64,000 nt of DNA, from positions 3,352,001 to 3,416,000 of the forward strand of contig NZ_CP079203.1 of NCBI RefSeq assembly GCF_019297835.1. Direction: 5' to 3'. A model generated the notes under the pieces. That model saw only the letters and a program-made list of their open reading frames with translations, was not told the DNA's origin and did not search any database. Positions 42,591 to 50,413 of this stretch are shown piece by piece. This DNA is from Sphingomonas sanguinis. GTDB lineage: Bacteria > Pseudomonadota > Alphaproteobacteria > Sphingomonadales > Sphingomonadaceae. Made by a program: the position numbers and the translations under genes. The first letter of the stretch is position 1. Each line of letters begins with the position of its first letter.

Positions 42591-42889
42591 GCGCCCCCAT
42601 TTCACTCGATATCCCGCATAAGCTCGGCAAGGAGGGCGTGCGCCAGCGTCTGGACGGCGGCATCGGCAAGATCGGCCGCATGATCCCCGGCGGCGCGACT
42701 GTGGAACATCGCTGGGACGGCGACACGATGCACTTCACCGTCGGCGCGATGGGCCAGTCGATCGGTGCGCAGGCGACGGTGTATGAGGACAAAGTCCATG
42801 CGGTGGTGAACCTGCCGGCCTTCCTGTCGCTCTTCTCCAGTCAGCTGGAAGCGGTGATCCGGTCGGAGGCGCCGAAGCTGTTGAAGTAG
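42587..42889 (+). CDS. Polyhydroxyalkanoic-acid-system family protein (PHA granule-region type)
   Basis: The 100-residue protein matches the small PHA_gran_rgn family in length and pattern: [20 protein letters not shown] at the start, a beta-rich middle ([20 protein letters not shown]) and a hydrophobic-amphipathic end ([20 protein letters not shown]). Members are found near PHA genes, although many occur without them, and the biochemical role is not established. No phaC or phasin is in this window. ATG at 42587 overlaps the VOC stop. Confidence 0.75.
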   Translation: MSAPISLDIPHKLGKEGVRQRLDGGIGKIGRMIPGGATVEHRWDGDTMHFTVGAMGQSIGAQATVYEDKVHAVVNLPAFLSLFSSQLEAVIRSEAPKLLK

Positions 42890-42901
42890 AGCGGGCGGCG
42901 T

Positions 42902-43393
42902 TCATCCGCTTATTTGATCGCCCGCTTTTCCGATTTCGCTATCGCGCCAAAGCGGCCAGATCGCGTCCACCGCCGCCAGCGCGGCCGGGGTTTGCGGCAG
43001 CTGGTATCGCTGATCGTCCGCCGCTCGATAGGTCGGGTTACACGCCGACGTCATCACCACAGGCGCGTGCCCGAACTGATCGGCGGTAATGTCGACCACG
43101 AAACCAGCGACTTCGATCCATGCGTGGCTCTCCCACGTACCGGCCGCGAACAGTCCGCGGTCCATCGGTACGCAATCGGCGTCATAACGGGAGCGGCCAC
43201 TGCGTATGACGGCACGAATCCCGCAGCGCTCAAAGACGCGGGCGAGAAGCAAACTGGACCTCATGCACGTCCATTGCGACGGGGTTGCCGGTTCTGGCGG
43301 GCCCCAAAGCGCATGCCACCGATGCCAATGCGGCAACAGGAACGATCGGACACCCACCGCGATGTCCATCAGCGAAGCGGGCGTGATCGTCAC
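42902..43393 (-). CDS. Transglutaminase-like / papain-fold protein, unknown substrate
   Basis: The roughly 163-residue product has a Cys-His-Asp arrangement: Cys43 in QWTCMRSSLLLARVFERCGI, His90 in WESHAWIEVAGFVVDIT and Asp101 or Asp105 in VDITADQFGH. This is the layout of transglutaminase-like enzymes, and the Cys-R-S-L...GI...HAW pattern recalls the leader-peptidase B2 (McjB-like) proteins of lasso peptide clusters. No precursor peptide, McjC or transporter is near, so that role is not supported. GTG at 43393 lies 17 bases after the sorbosone dehydrogenase-like gene; an internal ATG at 43369 is possible. Confidence 0.62.
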   Translation of the reverse strand: MTITPASLMDIAVGVRSFLLPHWHRWHALWGPPEPATPSQWTCMRSSLLLARVFERCGIRAVIRSGRSRYDADCVPMDRGLFAAGTWESHAWIEVAGFVVDITADQFGHAPVVMTSACNPTYRAADDQRYQLPQTPAALAAVDAIWPLWRDSEIGKAGDQISG

Positions 43394-43410
43394 GCCCCGC
43401 TCGCCGGACC

Positions 43411-44736
43411 TTACTTCGCCGCGCTGACCTTCCACACCACATTGCCCACATCGTCGGCGACCAGCAGGCCACCGGTCTTGTCGACGATCACGCCCACGGG
43501 CCGCCCCTGCGCCTCGCCCTTGGCGTTCAGGAAGCCGCCGACCACCTCGACTGGCTTGGCGTTCGGCACTGGGAACGCGCCCGCGAAGGGCACGAACACG
43601 ACCTTGTATCCTGAGGGCGGCTTGCGGTTCCACGAGCCATGCTCGCCGATGAACGCCCCGCGCGCGAACCGGTCGCCCAGCTTGGCACCTTCGGAGAAGG
43701 TCAGGCCCAGCGCGGCGACGTGCGGACCCAGCGCATAGTCGGGGCGCTTCACATATTGCTGGAGCGGCGGATTGGTCGGCTGGACCCGGTTGTCGGGATA
43801 GCCGCCCCAATAATACCAGGGCCAGCCGAAGTGATCGCCGAACTCGACCTGGGTCAGATAATCGGGCGCCAGATCGGAGCCGAGCATGTCGCGCTCGTTG
43901 ACGACGGTCCACAACCGTCCATTGACCGGGTTCAGCGCCATGCCGGTCGGGTTACGCAGCCCTGCCGCATAGATGCGCCAGTTCTTGTCCTGCGGCCAGA
44001 CCTGCAGAATCGCGGCGCGGTTCTTCTCGGCATCCAGGCCGTTCTCGGCGATGTTGCTCGACGATCCGACCGATACGAACAGCGTCTTGCCGTCGCCCGA
44101 AGCGATGACGTTGCGCGCCCAGTGATTGCCCGCCGGACGCAGGGGCACGACCTTTTCGGGCGTGGCGGTGATCTTCGTCTCGCCGTCGCGATACGGCACG
44201 CGGACCAGTGCATCGGTGTCGGCGATGTAGAGCTGCCCATCGAACAGCACCATGCCGAAGGGCGAGTTCAGTCCAGTCATGAACGGCGTCTTCACGTCCG
44301 CCACGCCGTCGCCATTGGTATCGCGCAGCAGGGTGATCCGGTTGGCCGACGGCACTGCGGCGCCCGCCCGGCCGAGGAAGAAGTTCATCACGCGGGCCAC
44401 GATCCCGGCGCTGGGGCGCGGCGGCGAGTTGGTCTCGGCGACCAGCACATCGCCATTGGGCAGCTGGTACAGCCAGCGCGGATGGTCGAGGCCGCTGGCA
44501 AAGGGCTGGATGGCCAGCCCCGGCGCCACGCTGGGCTTGGCGCCGTTCGCCCAGCCGATGGGCTTGGCGATGTCGACCGTCGGGATGGTCTGCTCGCGCG
44601 GCGCCTCGATCGTCGGACGCGCGCCCGCGACCTGATCGACGCTCAACCGCGCCGTGTCGGGCCAGGCGAGCCAGGTGACGACACCGATGCCGATCAGGAT
44701 GATGATGCCAAGGACGATCAGGACGTGTTTGCGCAT
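43411..44736 (-). CDS. Membrane-anchored sorbosone dehydrogenase-like (PQQ-type beta-propeller) protein
   Basis: The 441-residue protein resembles the L-sorbosone/soluble glucose dehydrogenase family, six-bladed propellers that usually bind PQQ and oxidise sugars in the periplasm. An N-terminal membrane anchor (VLIVLGIIILIGIGVVTWLAW) leads to propeller blades with FASGLDHPRWLYQLPNGDVLV, GMVLFDGQLYIADTDALVRV, ARNVIASGDGKTLFVSVGSSS, AAGLRNPTGMALNPVNGRLW and FIGEHGSWNRKPPSGYKVVF. ATG at 44736 begins the anchor; an upstream in-frame start at 44778 is less likely. Substrate and cofactor use are inferred from the family only. It probably shares a transcript with the transglutaminase-like gene. Confidence 0.86.
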   Translation of the reverse strand: MRKHVLIVLGIIILIGIGVVTWLAWPDTARLSVDQVAGARPTIEAPREQTIPTVDIAKPIGWANGAKPSVAPGLAIQPFASGLDHPRWLYQLPNGDVLVAETNSPPRPSAGIVARVMNFFLGRAGAAVPSANRITLLRDTNGDGVADVKTPFMTGLNSPFGMVLFDGQLYIADTDALVRVPYRDGETKITATPEKVVPLRPAGNHWARNVIASGDGKTLFVSVGSSSNIAENGLDAEKNRAAILQVWPQDKNWRIYAAGLRNPTGMALNPVNGRLWTVVNERDMLGSDLAPDYLTQVEFGDHFGWPWYYWGGYPDNRVQPTNPPLQQYVKRPDYALGPHVAALGLTFSEGAKLGDRFARGAFIGEHGSWNRKPPSGYKVVFVPFAGAFPVPNAKPVEVVGGFLNAKGEAQGRPVGVIVDKTGGLLVADDVGNVVWKVSAAK

Positions 44737-44973
44737 GGTACGAGGATAGGCGGCGCGGCGCGTGGGGGGAAGAACCAAGGTGCGTGAGGATTGCTTTTTT
44801 GCCGGGACGCGCGATCAATTCATGCCCGCGTCAGATATGATCGGCAAGGATCAAGATGCGCGTAGCGTCTTAGTGAGTAAATCCAAGTATTTCCGAGCCT
44901 TCCGAAAAATTCTCGCAAAATGCGCGATTCGGGGGCATAGCTGTTGCGATTTCATCGTTTGGGGGGTGTTGGG

Positions 44974-45807
44974 GTGTTGAAGAAAATCATGGTCCTGGCG
45001 ACGATCCTGCTGCTGCCGACGGCACAGGTCGCGGCTTCGCCGCAGGAAAAGACCCAGGCTCCGGCAAAGGAAAAGGCTGGTGAGCCAGCCGATGTCGTCG
45101 TGCAGGGCAATAACGATCGCAAGGCACCGCCGCCGCCGGGGATCAACAAGATCATCACCGGGCAAAGCTTTGCCATGGTCGCCAGTCGTTCTGCGGCCTT
45201 CGCCAAATGTGCGAAGAATATCGATGCGAAGATGCTGGGGCCGCTGATCGACGGCGAAATGAACAGCGCGCCGCAGACCTACGCGCTGGACCGGATCATC
45301 CGCGCCAATGCGAGCTGCTATTCCGATCTGCCCTTCGCCAGCGCGCCGCCGCAGTTGGGCGAGTGCAATCCGGTCGCGCAGCTCGATATCGTGACGTGCC
45401 GCAACCTGTATGATCGCGGCGCGCTGCTGGAAGAGGCGATGGCCCGCTACGCCCCCGATGCGACGCTGAGCGAGGCGGAGGTGAACAATCCGGTCGTTCA
45501 GCAACGACTGAACATGCGGGAAGCCGGGCGCAACGCGCGGCGTATCCCGACCGATCGACTGCTGTTCCAGATCGGCATCTGCATGACGCGGCTGCGCCCT
45601 GATTTGGTGACCCGAATGGTGCAGGCGCATGGCGATTCTGCGTTGCAGGAGCGCTTGACGCTAATGGTGCTCGACCAGGCCCGCCCCTGTGTCGGCAATG
45701 CCAAAAAGGTGACGATGGAGCCGGTTCAGCTCCGCTATTATCTGGACGACGCCTTTTACCGCTGGGTCGTGGCGGCACGCGACGTCGGCACGCTGCTCCA
45801 GTCCTGA
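44974..45807 (+). CDS. Secreted protein of unknown function (about 277 residues)
   Basis: No family is recognised. KKIMVLATILLLPTAQVAAS is a Sec signal peptide; the next 50 residues are Lys/Ala/Pro-rich and probably disordered. The folded part has at least seven Cys (AKCAKNID, ASCYSD, GECNP, VTCRN, GICMT, RPCVG), suggesting disulfides in the periplasm. GTG at 44974 follows a G-rich stretch (GGGGGG, 44961-44966); ATG at 44989 is the alternative. The upstream gap of 237 bases is more AT-rich than its surroundings and probably carries divergent promoters for this gene and the sorbosone-like gene. Confidence 0.65.
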   Translation: MLKKIMVLATILLLPTAQVAASPQEKTQAPAKEKAGEPADVVVQGNNDRKAPPPPGINKIITGQSFAMVASRSAAFAKCAKNIDAKMLGPLIDGEMNSAPQTYALDRIIRANASCYSDLPFASAPPQLGECNPVAQLDIVTCRNLYDRGALLEEAMARYAPDATLSEAEVNNPVVQQRLNMREAGRNARRIPTDRLLFQIGICMTRLRPDLVTRMVQAHGDSALQERLTLMVLDQARPCVGNAKKVTMEPVQLRYYLDDAFYRWVVAARDVGTLLQS

Positions 45808-46103
45808 CAGAAATTTGGCCGCCAGTGCCACGGGGAGCGCACCGGCGGCCGTCGAAGGCGCGAAAGTCAGGGAGTTTTCCCGCGCCCTCGAACTCGGGAG
45901 CTTGGTCTTCAATGTTCTTATCCAGTGGACCATAGGGCAGGCGGCTCGATCGGGATAATGCAATAAGATGGCGTCTGTGATCGATCGGCTGATTTTTGGG
46001 GTGGGTAGTGGCATCCTCTCCGAAACGAACGCATCGGCCGTTGTCCGGCACAGGCCCGCGCCTACACTCGGCCATGCCATGGGGCATGTTCAGGGAGGCC
46101 AAG

Positions 46104-46376
46104 ATGAAGAAGATTGCGCTGTCCATTCCGGGGTTCGCCGCACTGGCGACAGTTGCCATTGCAGGAACGGCGACGCCCGCCCTCGCCATGCCGACCTGCG
46201 AGCAGGAGGTGGAGATTCGCTGCTCCGGATATGACGTTGCGGGGCGGCCCCGTCTGGACATCTATTATTCGAGCTATGACGATTGCGTCGAACGCGAGAC
46301 GGCCGTGCGCTGTGCCGCGCCGCGCGATGGTTCCCAGACCGCCAGTCTGATGCGCTTCCGGTACCAGCAGGCGTAG
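46104..46376 (+). CDS. Small secreted Cys-containing protein (90 residues)
   Basis: MKKIALSIPGFAALATVAIA leads into ATPALA as a clear Sec signal peptide; the mature part is only about 60 residues, with Cys in MPTCEQEVEIRCSGY, DDCVERE and VRCAAP, four in all and able to form two disulfides. AGGGAGG precedes ATG at 46104. The 296-base gap upstream (45808-46103) holds a GGCCGCC/GGCGGCC inverted repeat near 45820-45852 and no gene. A small hairpin CATGCC/GGCATG lies just before the ribosome-binding site. Function is unknown. Confidence 0.62.
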   Translation: MKKIALSIPGFAALATVAIAGTATPALAMPTCEQEVEIRCSGYDVAGRPRLDIYYSSYDDCVERETAVRCAAPRDGSQTASLMRFRYQQA

Positions 46377-46444
46377 AGACCATAGATGGGCGGTTTGTTG
46401 GGTCATTAGACGAACCGCCCGTTACCTCGCTTCAGAACGGGCCT

Positions 46445-46883
46445 TCAAAGCGTCAGCACCATATCCCAGCGATCCAGCCCCGGCCCATATCCGTCCGCCG
46501 TCGGCTTCTCGGTACGAAAGCCCAGCCGCTCGTAAAACGTCCGGCTATGTTGGCTGGTATCCAGCCGGGCTTCGCGGATGCCTGCTTCGATTGCCCTGTC
46601 CAGCCGGGTTCGGACCAGCGCAGTGCCGATGCCCTGTCGGCGTAGTGTGCGGTCGACCATGCCCCAGCAGAAATGTGCGGTTCCGTCGTTCGCCCCGATC
46701 GCCATGCCGCCGCAGCCGATGAGGCGGCCGTCCCGCTCCGCGACCTGAACCCCCATTGCCCGGCCTCATGGTCGAGGAAATGGACGAAGTCCGCGCATTC
46801 GGACGGCGCGAAATAGGGGCGCTGTTGCCGTCGAACAGCGCCAGGCAAGCGTCGCGATCCTCCGCCTGATACGCGCGGATCAT
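46445..46883 (-). pseudogene. GNAT acetyltransferase gene broken by two frameshifts
   Basis: Three overlapping frames together give one GNAT N-acetyltransferase. Frame 1 from ATG 46883 gives MIRAYQAEDRDACLALFDGN; frame 2 continues RPYFAPSECADFVHFLDHEA; frame 3 gives GVQVAERDGRLIGCGGMAIG and RRQGIGTALVRTRLDRAI (acetyl-CoA motif A) to the stop. Each switch needs one missing base, the first beside a C run near 46825-46832, the second in a G run (plus-strand CCCCC) near 46750-46754. The start overlaps the corC stop by ATGA, so it was once coupled to corC. Two homopolymer-associated deletions could also be sequencing errors. Confidence 0.82.
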
Positions 46884-47785
46884 TCGTCGACGGTCGCCAC
46901 CGCCGGATGCAGGCGCAGGCGGTGGATGCGGCGCTCGTCAGCCTCGGTCACCTCTATCCGCCAGCCGCTGGGATGATCGATGCAGGTGCCGACCTCGGGC
47001 ACATGGCCCGCCAGCACGGCGGTCAGGCCGCCCAGCGTATCGACATCGTCCTCGGCCTCTTCGAGCTGCGGGTCGACAGCGCGGCCGACCTCCTCCAGCC
47101 CGACGCGGGCGTCGGCATCCCACGCCCCGCCGTCGAGTGGCACGAGCAGCGCCTGCGGGGCGTCGTCATGCTCGTCCTCGATCTCGCCGACGATTTCCTC
47201 GATCAGATCCTCAATGGTGACGAGGCCCTCTGTGCCCGAATATTCGTCGAGCACCACGGCCAGATGCACCCGCTTCTGGCGCATGTCGGCCAGCAGATCG
47301 AGCGCCCCGCGCGACATGGGCACATAGAGGGGATCGCGGATCAGCCCGGCGATGGTGGCGGGATGCTCCGCGCCGGTCGCGAGGATGTTGAACACGTCCT
47401 TGATATGCACCATGCCGATGATCGAATCGAGCGTCTCGCGATAGACGGGCAGGCGGCTGTGCCCGGCCTCGGCGAAGATTTGGACGAGATGATCGAAGGT
47501 CGTCTGTTCCTCGACCGCGATGATGTCGGCGCGGGGCACACCGACATCGCCCGCGTCGCGCTCGCCGAAGTGCAGCAGGTTGCGCACCATCTGCCGCTCC
47601 AGCGGGGTCAGGTCGCCCTTGGCATCGGGGCCGGGATCGCCCTCATGCCGGTCGATCGCGTCTTCCAGCTGGTCGCGCAGCGACTCTTCCTGCTCGCCGC
47701 CGAAGATCAGGCTTTTCAGCCCGTGCCAGATACTGGATTCGTTGGAGTCACCGTTGCCGGTGCTGCTACTGGGGCCGTCGGCCAT
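46880..47785 (-). CDS. corC: CorC/HlyC-type CBS-domain protein
   Basis: The 301-residue cytosolic protein has two CBS domains (about 85-200, including QTTFDHLVQIFAEAGHSRLP and LLADMRQKRVHLAVVLDEYS) followed by the CorC_HlyC transporter-associated domain (about 215-295). LVTIEDLIEEIVGEIEDEHD is the conserved end of the second CBS. It lacks the transmembrane CNNM domain. The protein is linked to Mg2+/Co2+ efflux and envelope maintenance; its exact function is not settled. It lies nine bases after ybeY, the classical order. Confidence 0.92.
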   Translation of the reverse strand: MADGPSSSTGNGDSNESSIWHGLKSLIFGGEQEESLRDQLEDAIDRHEGDPGPDAKGDLTPLERQMVRNLLHFGERDAGDVGVPRADIIAVEEQTTFDHLVQIFAEAGHSRLPVYRETLDSIIGMVHIKDVFNILATGAEHPATIAGLIRDPLYVPMSRGALDLLADMRQKRVHLAVVLDEYSGTEGLVTIEDLIEEIVGEIEDEHDDAPQALLVPLDGGAWDADARVGLEEVGRAVDPQLEEAEDDVDTLGGLTAVLAGHVPEVGTCIDHPSGWRIEVTEADERRIHRLRLHPAVATVDE

Positions 47786-47794
47786 CGGGGGGTG

Positions 47795-48310
47795 TCAGTC
47801 CTCGCGCACTAGATAAGGGTCGTCGATGCCGAGACTGGCCAGCGCGTCGCGTTCGATCGCCTCCATCGCCTCTGCCTCGTCATCGTTCATATGGTCATAG
47901 CCTAGCAGATGCAGCACGCCATGCACCAGAAGATGCGTGGCGTGCGTTTCGCCCGAAATCCCGCGCTCGGCCGCTTCCGCGACGCAGACGCCGTAGGCCA
48001 GCACGATGTCGCCCAGCAGCACCTCGCCATCGTCCGAGTTCTGGGTCACCGTCTCGATCAGATCGGGCTGGACCATCGGGAAGGACAGGACGTTGGTCGG
48101 CTTGTCCTTTTGCCGGTATTGGCGGTTGAGCGCATGAACCTCGTCATCGCTGGTCAGCCGCACCGAAATCTCGATCAGCGCGGGCGTGGTCAGCAGTGGC
48201 CCGTACGGCGTCCGCTCGATCGCGGCGCGCGCGGCGCGGGTGGCCAGCGCCTCCCAGCTCTGCTCGTCGCCCGACCAGGGCTCTTCGTGGATCAGCGCAA
48301 TCTCGATCAT
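47795..48310 (-). CDS. ybeY: Endoribonuclease YbeY (rRNA maturation)
   Basis: The 171-residue zinc-dependent endoribonuclease acts in 16S rRNA 3'-end maturation and ribosome quality control. HLLVHGVLHLLGYDH is the HxxxHxxxxxH zinc motif, and RQKDKPTNVLSFP the conserved RNA-binding strand. The length is normal. Its ATG at 48310 overlaps the vapC stop (ATGA), so it is coupled to the toxin gene. phoH normally lies directly upstream but is displaced here by vapBC. Confidence 0.96.
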   Translation of the reverse strand: MIEIALIHEEPWSGDEQSWEALATRAARAAIERTPYGPLLTTPALIEISVRLTSDDEVHALNRQYRQKDKPTNVLSFPMVQPDLIETVTQNSDDGEVLLGDIVLAYGVCVAEAAERGISGETHATHLLVHGVLHLLGYDHMNDDEAEAMEAIERDALASLGIDDPYLVRED

Positions 48311-48720
48311 CGGGGCCTTTCCGGATCAGCCAGGTCTGTAAGGGCGAAATCGTCGCCCTTGTACAAGAGTTCCGCGCTTTGGCTATGCGCGCAAGCATAG
48401 GCGCAACAATCGCCCATATTGAGACGGGCGGGATGGTGCCCCTTGCCGTAGCGGGCATGGGCATTGAGCGCGGCTTGGCCCTCGATTTCGCCGATCGCGA
48501 TCATCTGAAAACGAAAGGCCGTCGCCAGAGCATCCACGTCACGCTCCGCATCGGCCAGCGTAATCCCGCGCGAACGCCGCAAACCCAGGATCGCTTCATA
48601 CCGTGACATGGCTGACCAAAGCAGAATATCCGCTTCTGCAACGCGTCGTTCAAACGCCTCCCATCCCGGTTCCTCTGCCAGGATGGCGACCAACGCCGAT
48701 GCGTCGACGAACAAAGTCAC
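48307..48720 (-). CDS. vapC: VapC-family PIN-domain ribonuclease toxin
   Basis: The 137-residue PIN-domain protein is the toxin of a type II toxin-antitoxin pair; VapC enzymes cut tRNA or rRNA with Mg2+. The acidic residues are present: Asp6 in FVDASALVAIL, Glu42 in MSRYEAILGL and Asp104 in NMGDCCAYACA. The GTG start at 48720 shares a base with the vapB stop. The pair sits in an operon between phoH and ybeY, both RNA-related, with overlaps at both joints of the toxin gene. Confidence 0.92.
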   Translation of the reverse strand: MTLFVDASALVAILAEEPGWEAFERRVAEADILLWSAMSRYEAILGLRRSRGITLADAERDVDALATAFRFQMIAIGEIEGQAALNAHARYGKGHHPARLNMGDCCAYACAHSQSAELLYKGDDFALTDLADPERPR

Positions 48721-48986
48721 TATAGTCCGCCGGATAGATCGTCGTAGAAAGCCTTGTCAGCCGCCAAACCAGTGGGAGGCGGCAAAGGATGCTGCCGTCG
48801 ATATTCGGCGAGCCATTCGCGGAGGTTGGGCCGTGTCGGCACGGGTTCTGGCTTGCCCAACATCTCCGCCAAGGCCCGCCGGATCGCCTCCTCCTCGCTG
48901 ACGCCCAGACGCCGGGCCGCGCGGGCAACCTGCTCGCGTGTTTCGGTGCCCAGCGTCAGCGGGGGATAGGGATCGCGTTCGGCCAT
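48720..48986 (-). CDS. vapB: VapB-family antitoxin
   Basis: The 88-residue protein precedes and overlaps the PIN toxin gene, as VapB antitoxins do. The N-terminal part (LGTETREQVARAARRLGVSE, EEAIRRALAEML) resembles the ribbon-helix-helix-like Rv0623 or PSK-type antitoxin group, and the C terminus ADKAFYDDLSGGL fits the peptide that occludes the VapC active site. A DNA-binding role in autoregulation is expected from the family. It begins 14 bases after phoH ends, leaving no room for an independent promoter unless it lies inside phoH. Confidence 0.88.
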   Translation of the reverse strand: MAERDPYPPLTLGTETREQVARAARRLGVSEEEAIRRALAEMLGKPEPVPTRPNLREWLAEYRRQHPLPPPTGLAADKAFYDDLSGGL

Positions 48987-49000
48987 GACCGCATCCTATC

Positions 49001-49999
49001 TCAGGCGTTCGGCCCTTCATAGGCGTCGACGATCCGCCCGACGATCGGGTGACGGACGACATCGGCGGCGGTGAAGCGGCTCATCGCGATGCCCTCGACC
49101 CCCTCCAGACGACGCACCGCATCGGCCAGCCCCGAGGCCGCGACGCCCCCGGGCAAGTCGACCTGGTTGGGATCGCCGCAGATGACCATGCGGCTGTTCT
49201 GGCCGAAGCGGGTCAGGAACATCTTCATCTGGGCGGGCGTGGTGTTCTGCGCCTCGTCGAGGATGACGAAGGCATCGGCCAGCGTCCGGCCGCGCATGAA
49301 GGCGATCGGCGCGATCTCGATCTCGCCGCTGGCGATCCGCCGTTCCACCTGTTCGGCGGGCAGGCAGTCGTGCAACGCGTCGTAGAGCGGACGGAGATAG
49401 GGGTCGACCTTCTCCTTCATGTCGCCGGGCAGGAAGCCCAGCTTCTCGCCCGCCTCGACCGCCGGGCGCGACAGGATCAGGCGCTGGACCGATCCGGTGA
49501 TGAGCTGCGCCACCGCCTGCGCCACCGCCAGATAGGTCTTGCCGGTGCCCGCCGGGCCGAGCGCGAAGATCATGTCGTTGGACACGAGCTCCTTCATATA
49601 ATGCGCCTGGGCGGGGGTACGCGGCACGATCGTCTTCTTGCGCGTGCGGATCATGACCGACGGGGTCGAACTGCGCTCGGCGCTGAGGATACCGTCGAGC
49701 GTGGGTTCGGACGCCATCGCGATCGAGGCGTCGACCAGGCCGGTATCGATCTCCTCACCGCGCTGGATGCGGGCATAAAGATCGTTCAGCACGTCGCGGG
49801 CCAGCGCCACCTGCTCGGCGGTCCCCTCCAGCCCGACGCGGTTACCGCGCGCGGTGATGTAGACGCCCAATCGATTCTCCAATGCGACCAGATTGCGGTC
49901 ATATTGGCCGAACAGCTGCGCCAGCACTTGCGGCTTGTCGAAGCTGAGTTCCGCCCGGCTGCGTTCACCGGCCTGGGCGGGGAGGGGCTTGCGGCTCAT
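49001..49999 (-). CDS. phoH: PhoH-family ATPase
   Basis: The 332-residue protein has an N-terminal KH-like extension (to about 80) and a superfamily 1-type ATPase core. GPAGTGKTY at about 148-156 is Walker A, and DAFVILDEAQN is Walker B. It belongs to the PhoL/YbeZ group, a partner of YbeY and likely an RNA helicase/ATPase in ribosome or RNA metabolism. The length is standard. It is followed by vapBC and ybeY; upstream lies a 414-base gap with repeats that separates it from miaB. Confidence 0.95.
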   Translation of the reverse strand: MSRKPLPAQAGERSRAELSFDKPQVLAQLFGQYDRNLVALENRLGVYITARGNRVGLEGTAEQVALARDVLNDLYARIQRGEEIDTGLVDASIAMASEPTLDGILSAERSSTPSVMIRTRKKTIVPRTPAQAHYMKELVSNDMIFALGPAGTGKTYLAVAQAVAQLITGSVQRLILSRPAVEAGEKLGFLPGDMKEKVDPYLRPLYDALHDCLPAEQVERRIASGEIEIAPIAFMRGRTLADAFVILDEAQNTTPAQMKMFLTRFGQNSRMVICGDPNQVDLPGGVAASGLADAVRRLEGVEGIAMSRFTAADVVRHPIVGRIVDAYEGPNA

Positions 50000-50110
50000 G
50001 CGGTCCTTTCACCGTCAGTGGGTTCGCCCAAGATGGGGTGGCGAGGATCGGAACGCCAGCGAAATTGCGTGACATAGGTGTGACGTTTGTAAGGTTTTTG
50101 GCGCGCAGAG

Positions 50111-50355
50111 GCGCAGAGGGCGCGGAGAAGAAGAACCCGGCGTGGCGGTCGGGAGACCTTCTTCTTTCTCTACGTCCTCTGCGCGACTAAGAAGATTTGT
50201 TCGCGCGGAGACGCGGAGGCGCGGAGAGGGTGTATCCCGCCGCGATCTCGGCCTGTCTGCTTCAGGCGTATCAATAGAGGTCTCCCGGTCGCGAGGGCCG
50301 GATGAACCATCGACGAGCCGGACACCTCCGCGTCTCCGCGCCTCCGCGCGAACAA
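50111..50355. repeat. Nested inverted repeats in the phoH-miaB gap
   Basis: The 414-base gap (50000-50413) holds no gene I can support. Two inverted repeats are present. One pairs about 50111-50133 (GCGCAGAGGGCGCGGAGAAG) with 50158-50184 (CTTCTTTCTC...CCTCTGCGC). The other pairs 50197-50226 (TTGTTCGCGCGGAGACGCGG) with 50326-50355 (CCGCGCCTCCGCGCGAACAA), 30 bases per arm with two mismatches. Their GGCGCGGAG cores resemble each other. A single CTTCGCTCAGCC arm follows at 50377. Confidence 0.82.
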
Positions 50356-50376
50356 AATCGCGGAGGCATGGGCGTG

Positions 50377-50411
50377 GGCTTCGACTTCGCTCAGCCTGAA
50401 CGGAGTTTGGG
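50377..50411. repeat. Single arm of the CTTCGCTCAGCCTGAACGG repeat
   Basis: GGCTTCGACTTCGCTCAGCC and the following TGAACGGAGTTTGGG match the arms of the inverted repeat at 33266-33354. Only one arm is present here, ending two bases before the miaB stop codon. It is a dispersed repeat element or a remnant of one. Confidence 0.85.
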
Positions 50412-50413
50412 GC

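Noticed and set aside
42902..43393. A lasso peptide biosynthesis cluster
   Set aside because: Only a B2-like residue pattern is seen. There is no precursor peptide, no McjC-type cyclase, no B1 protein and no transporter nearby.
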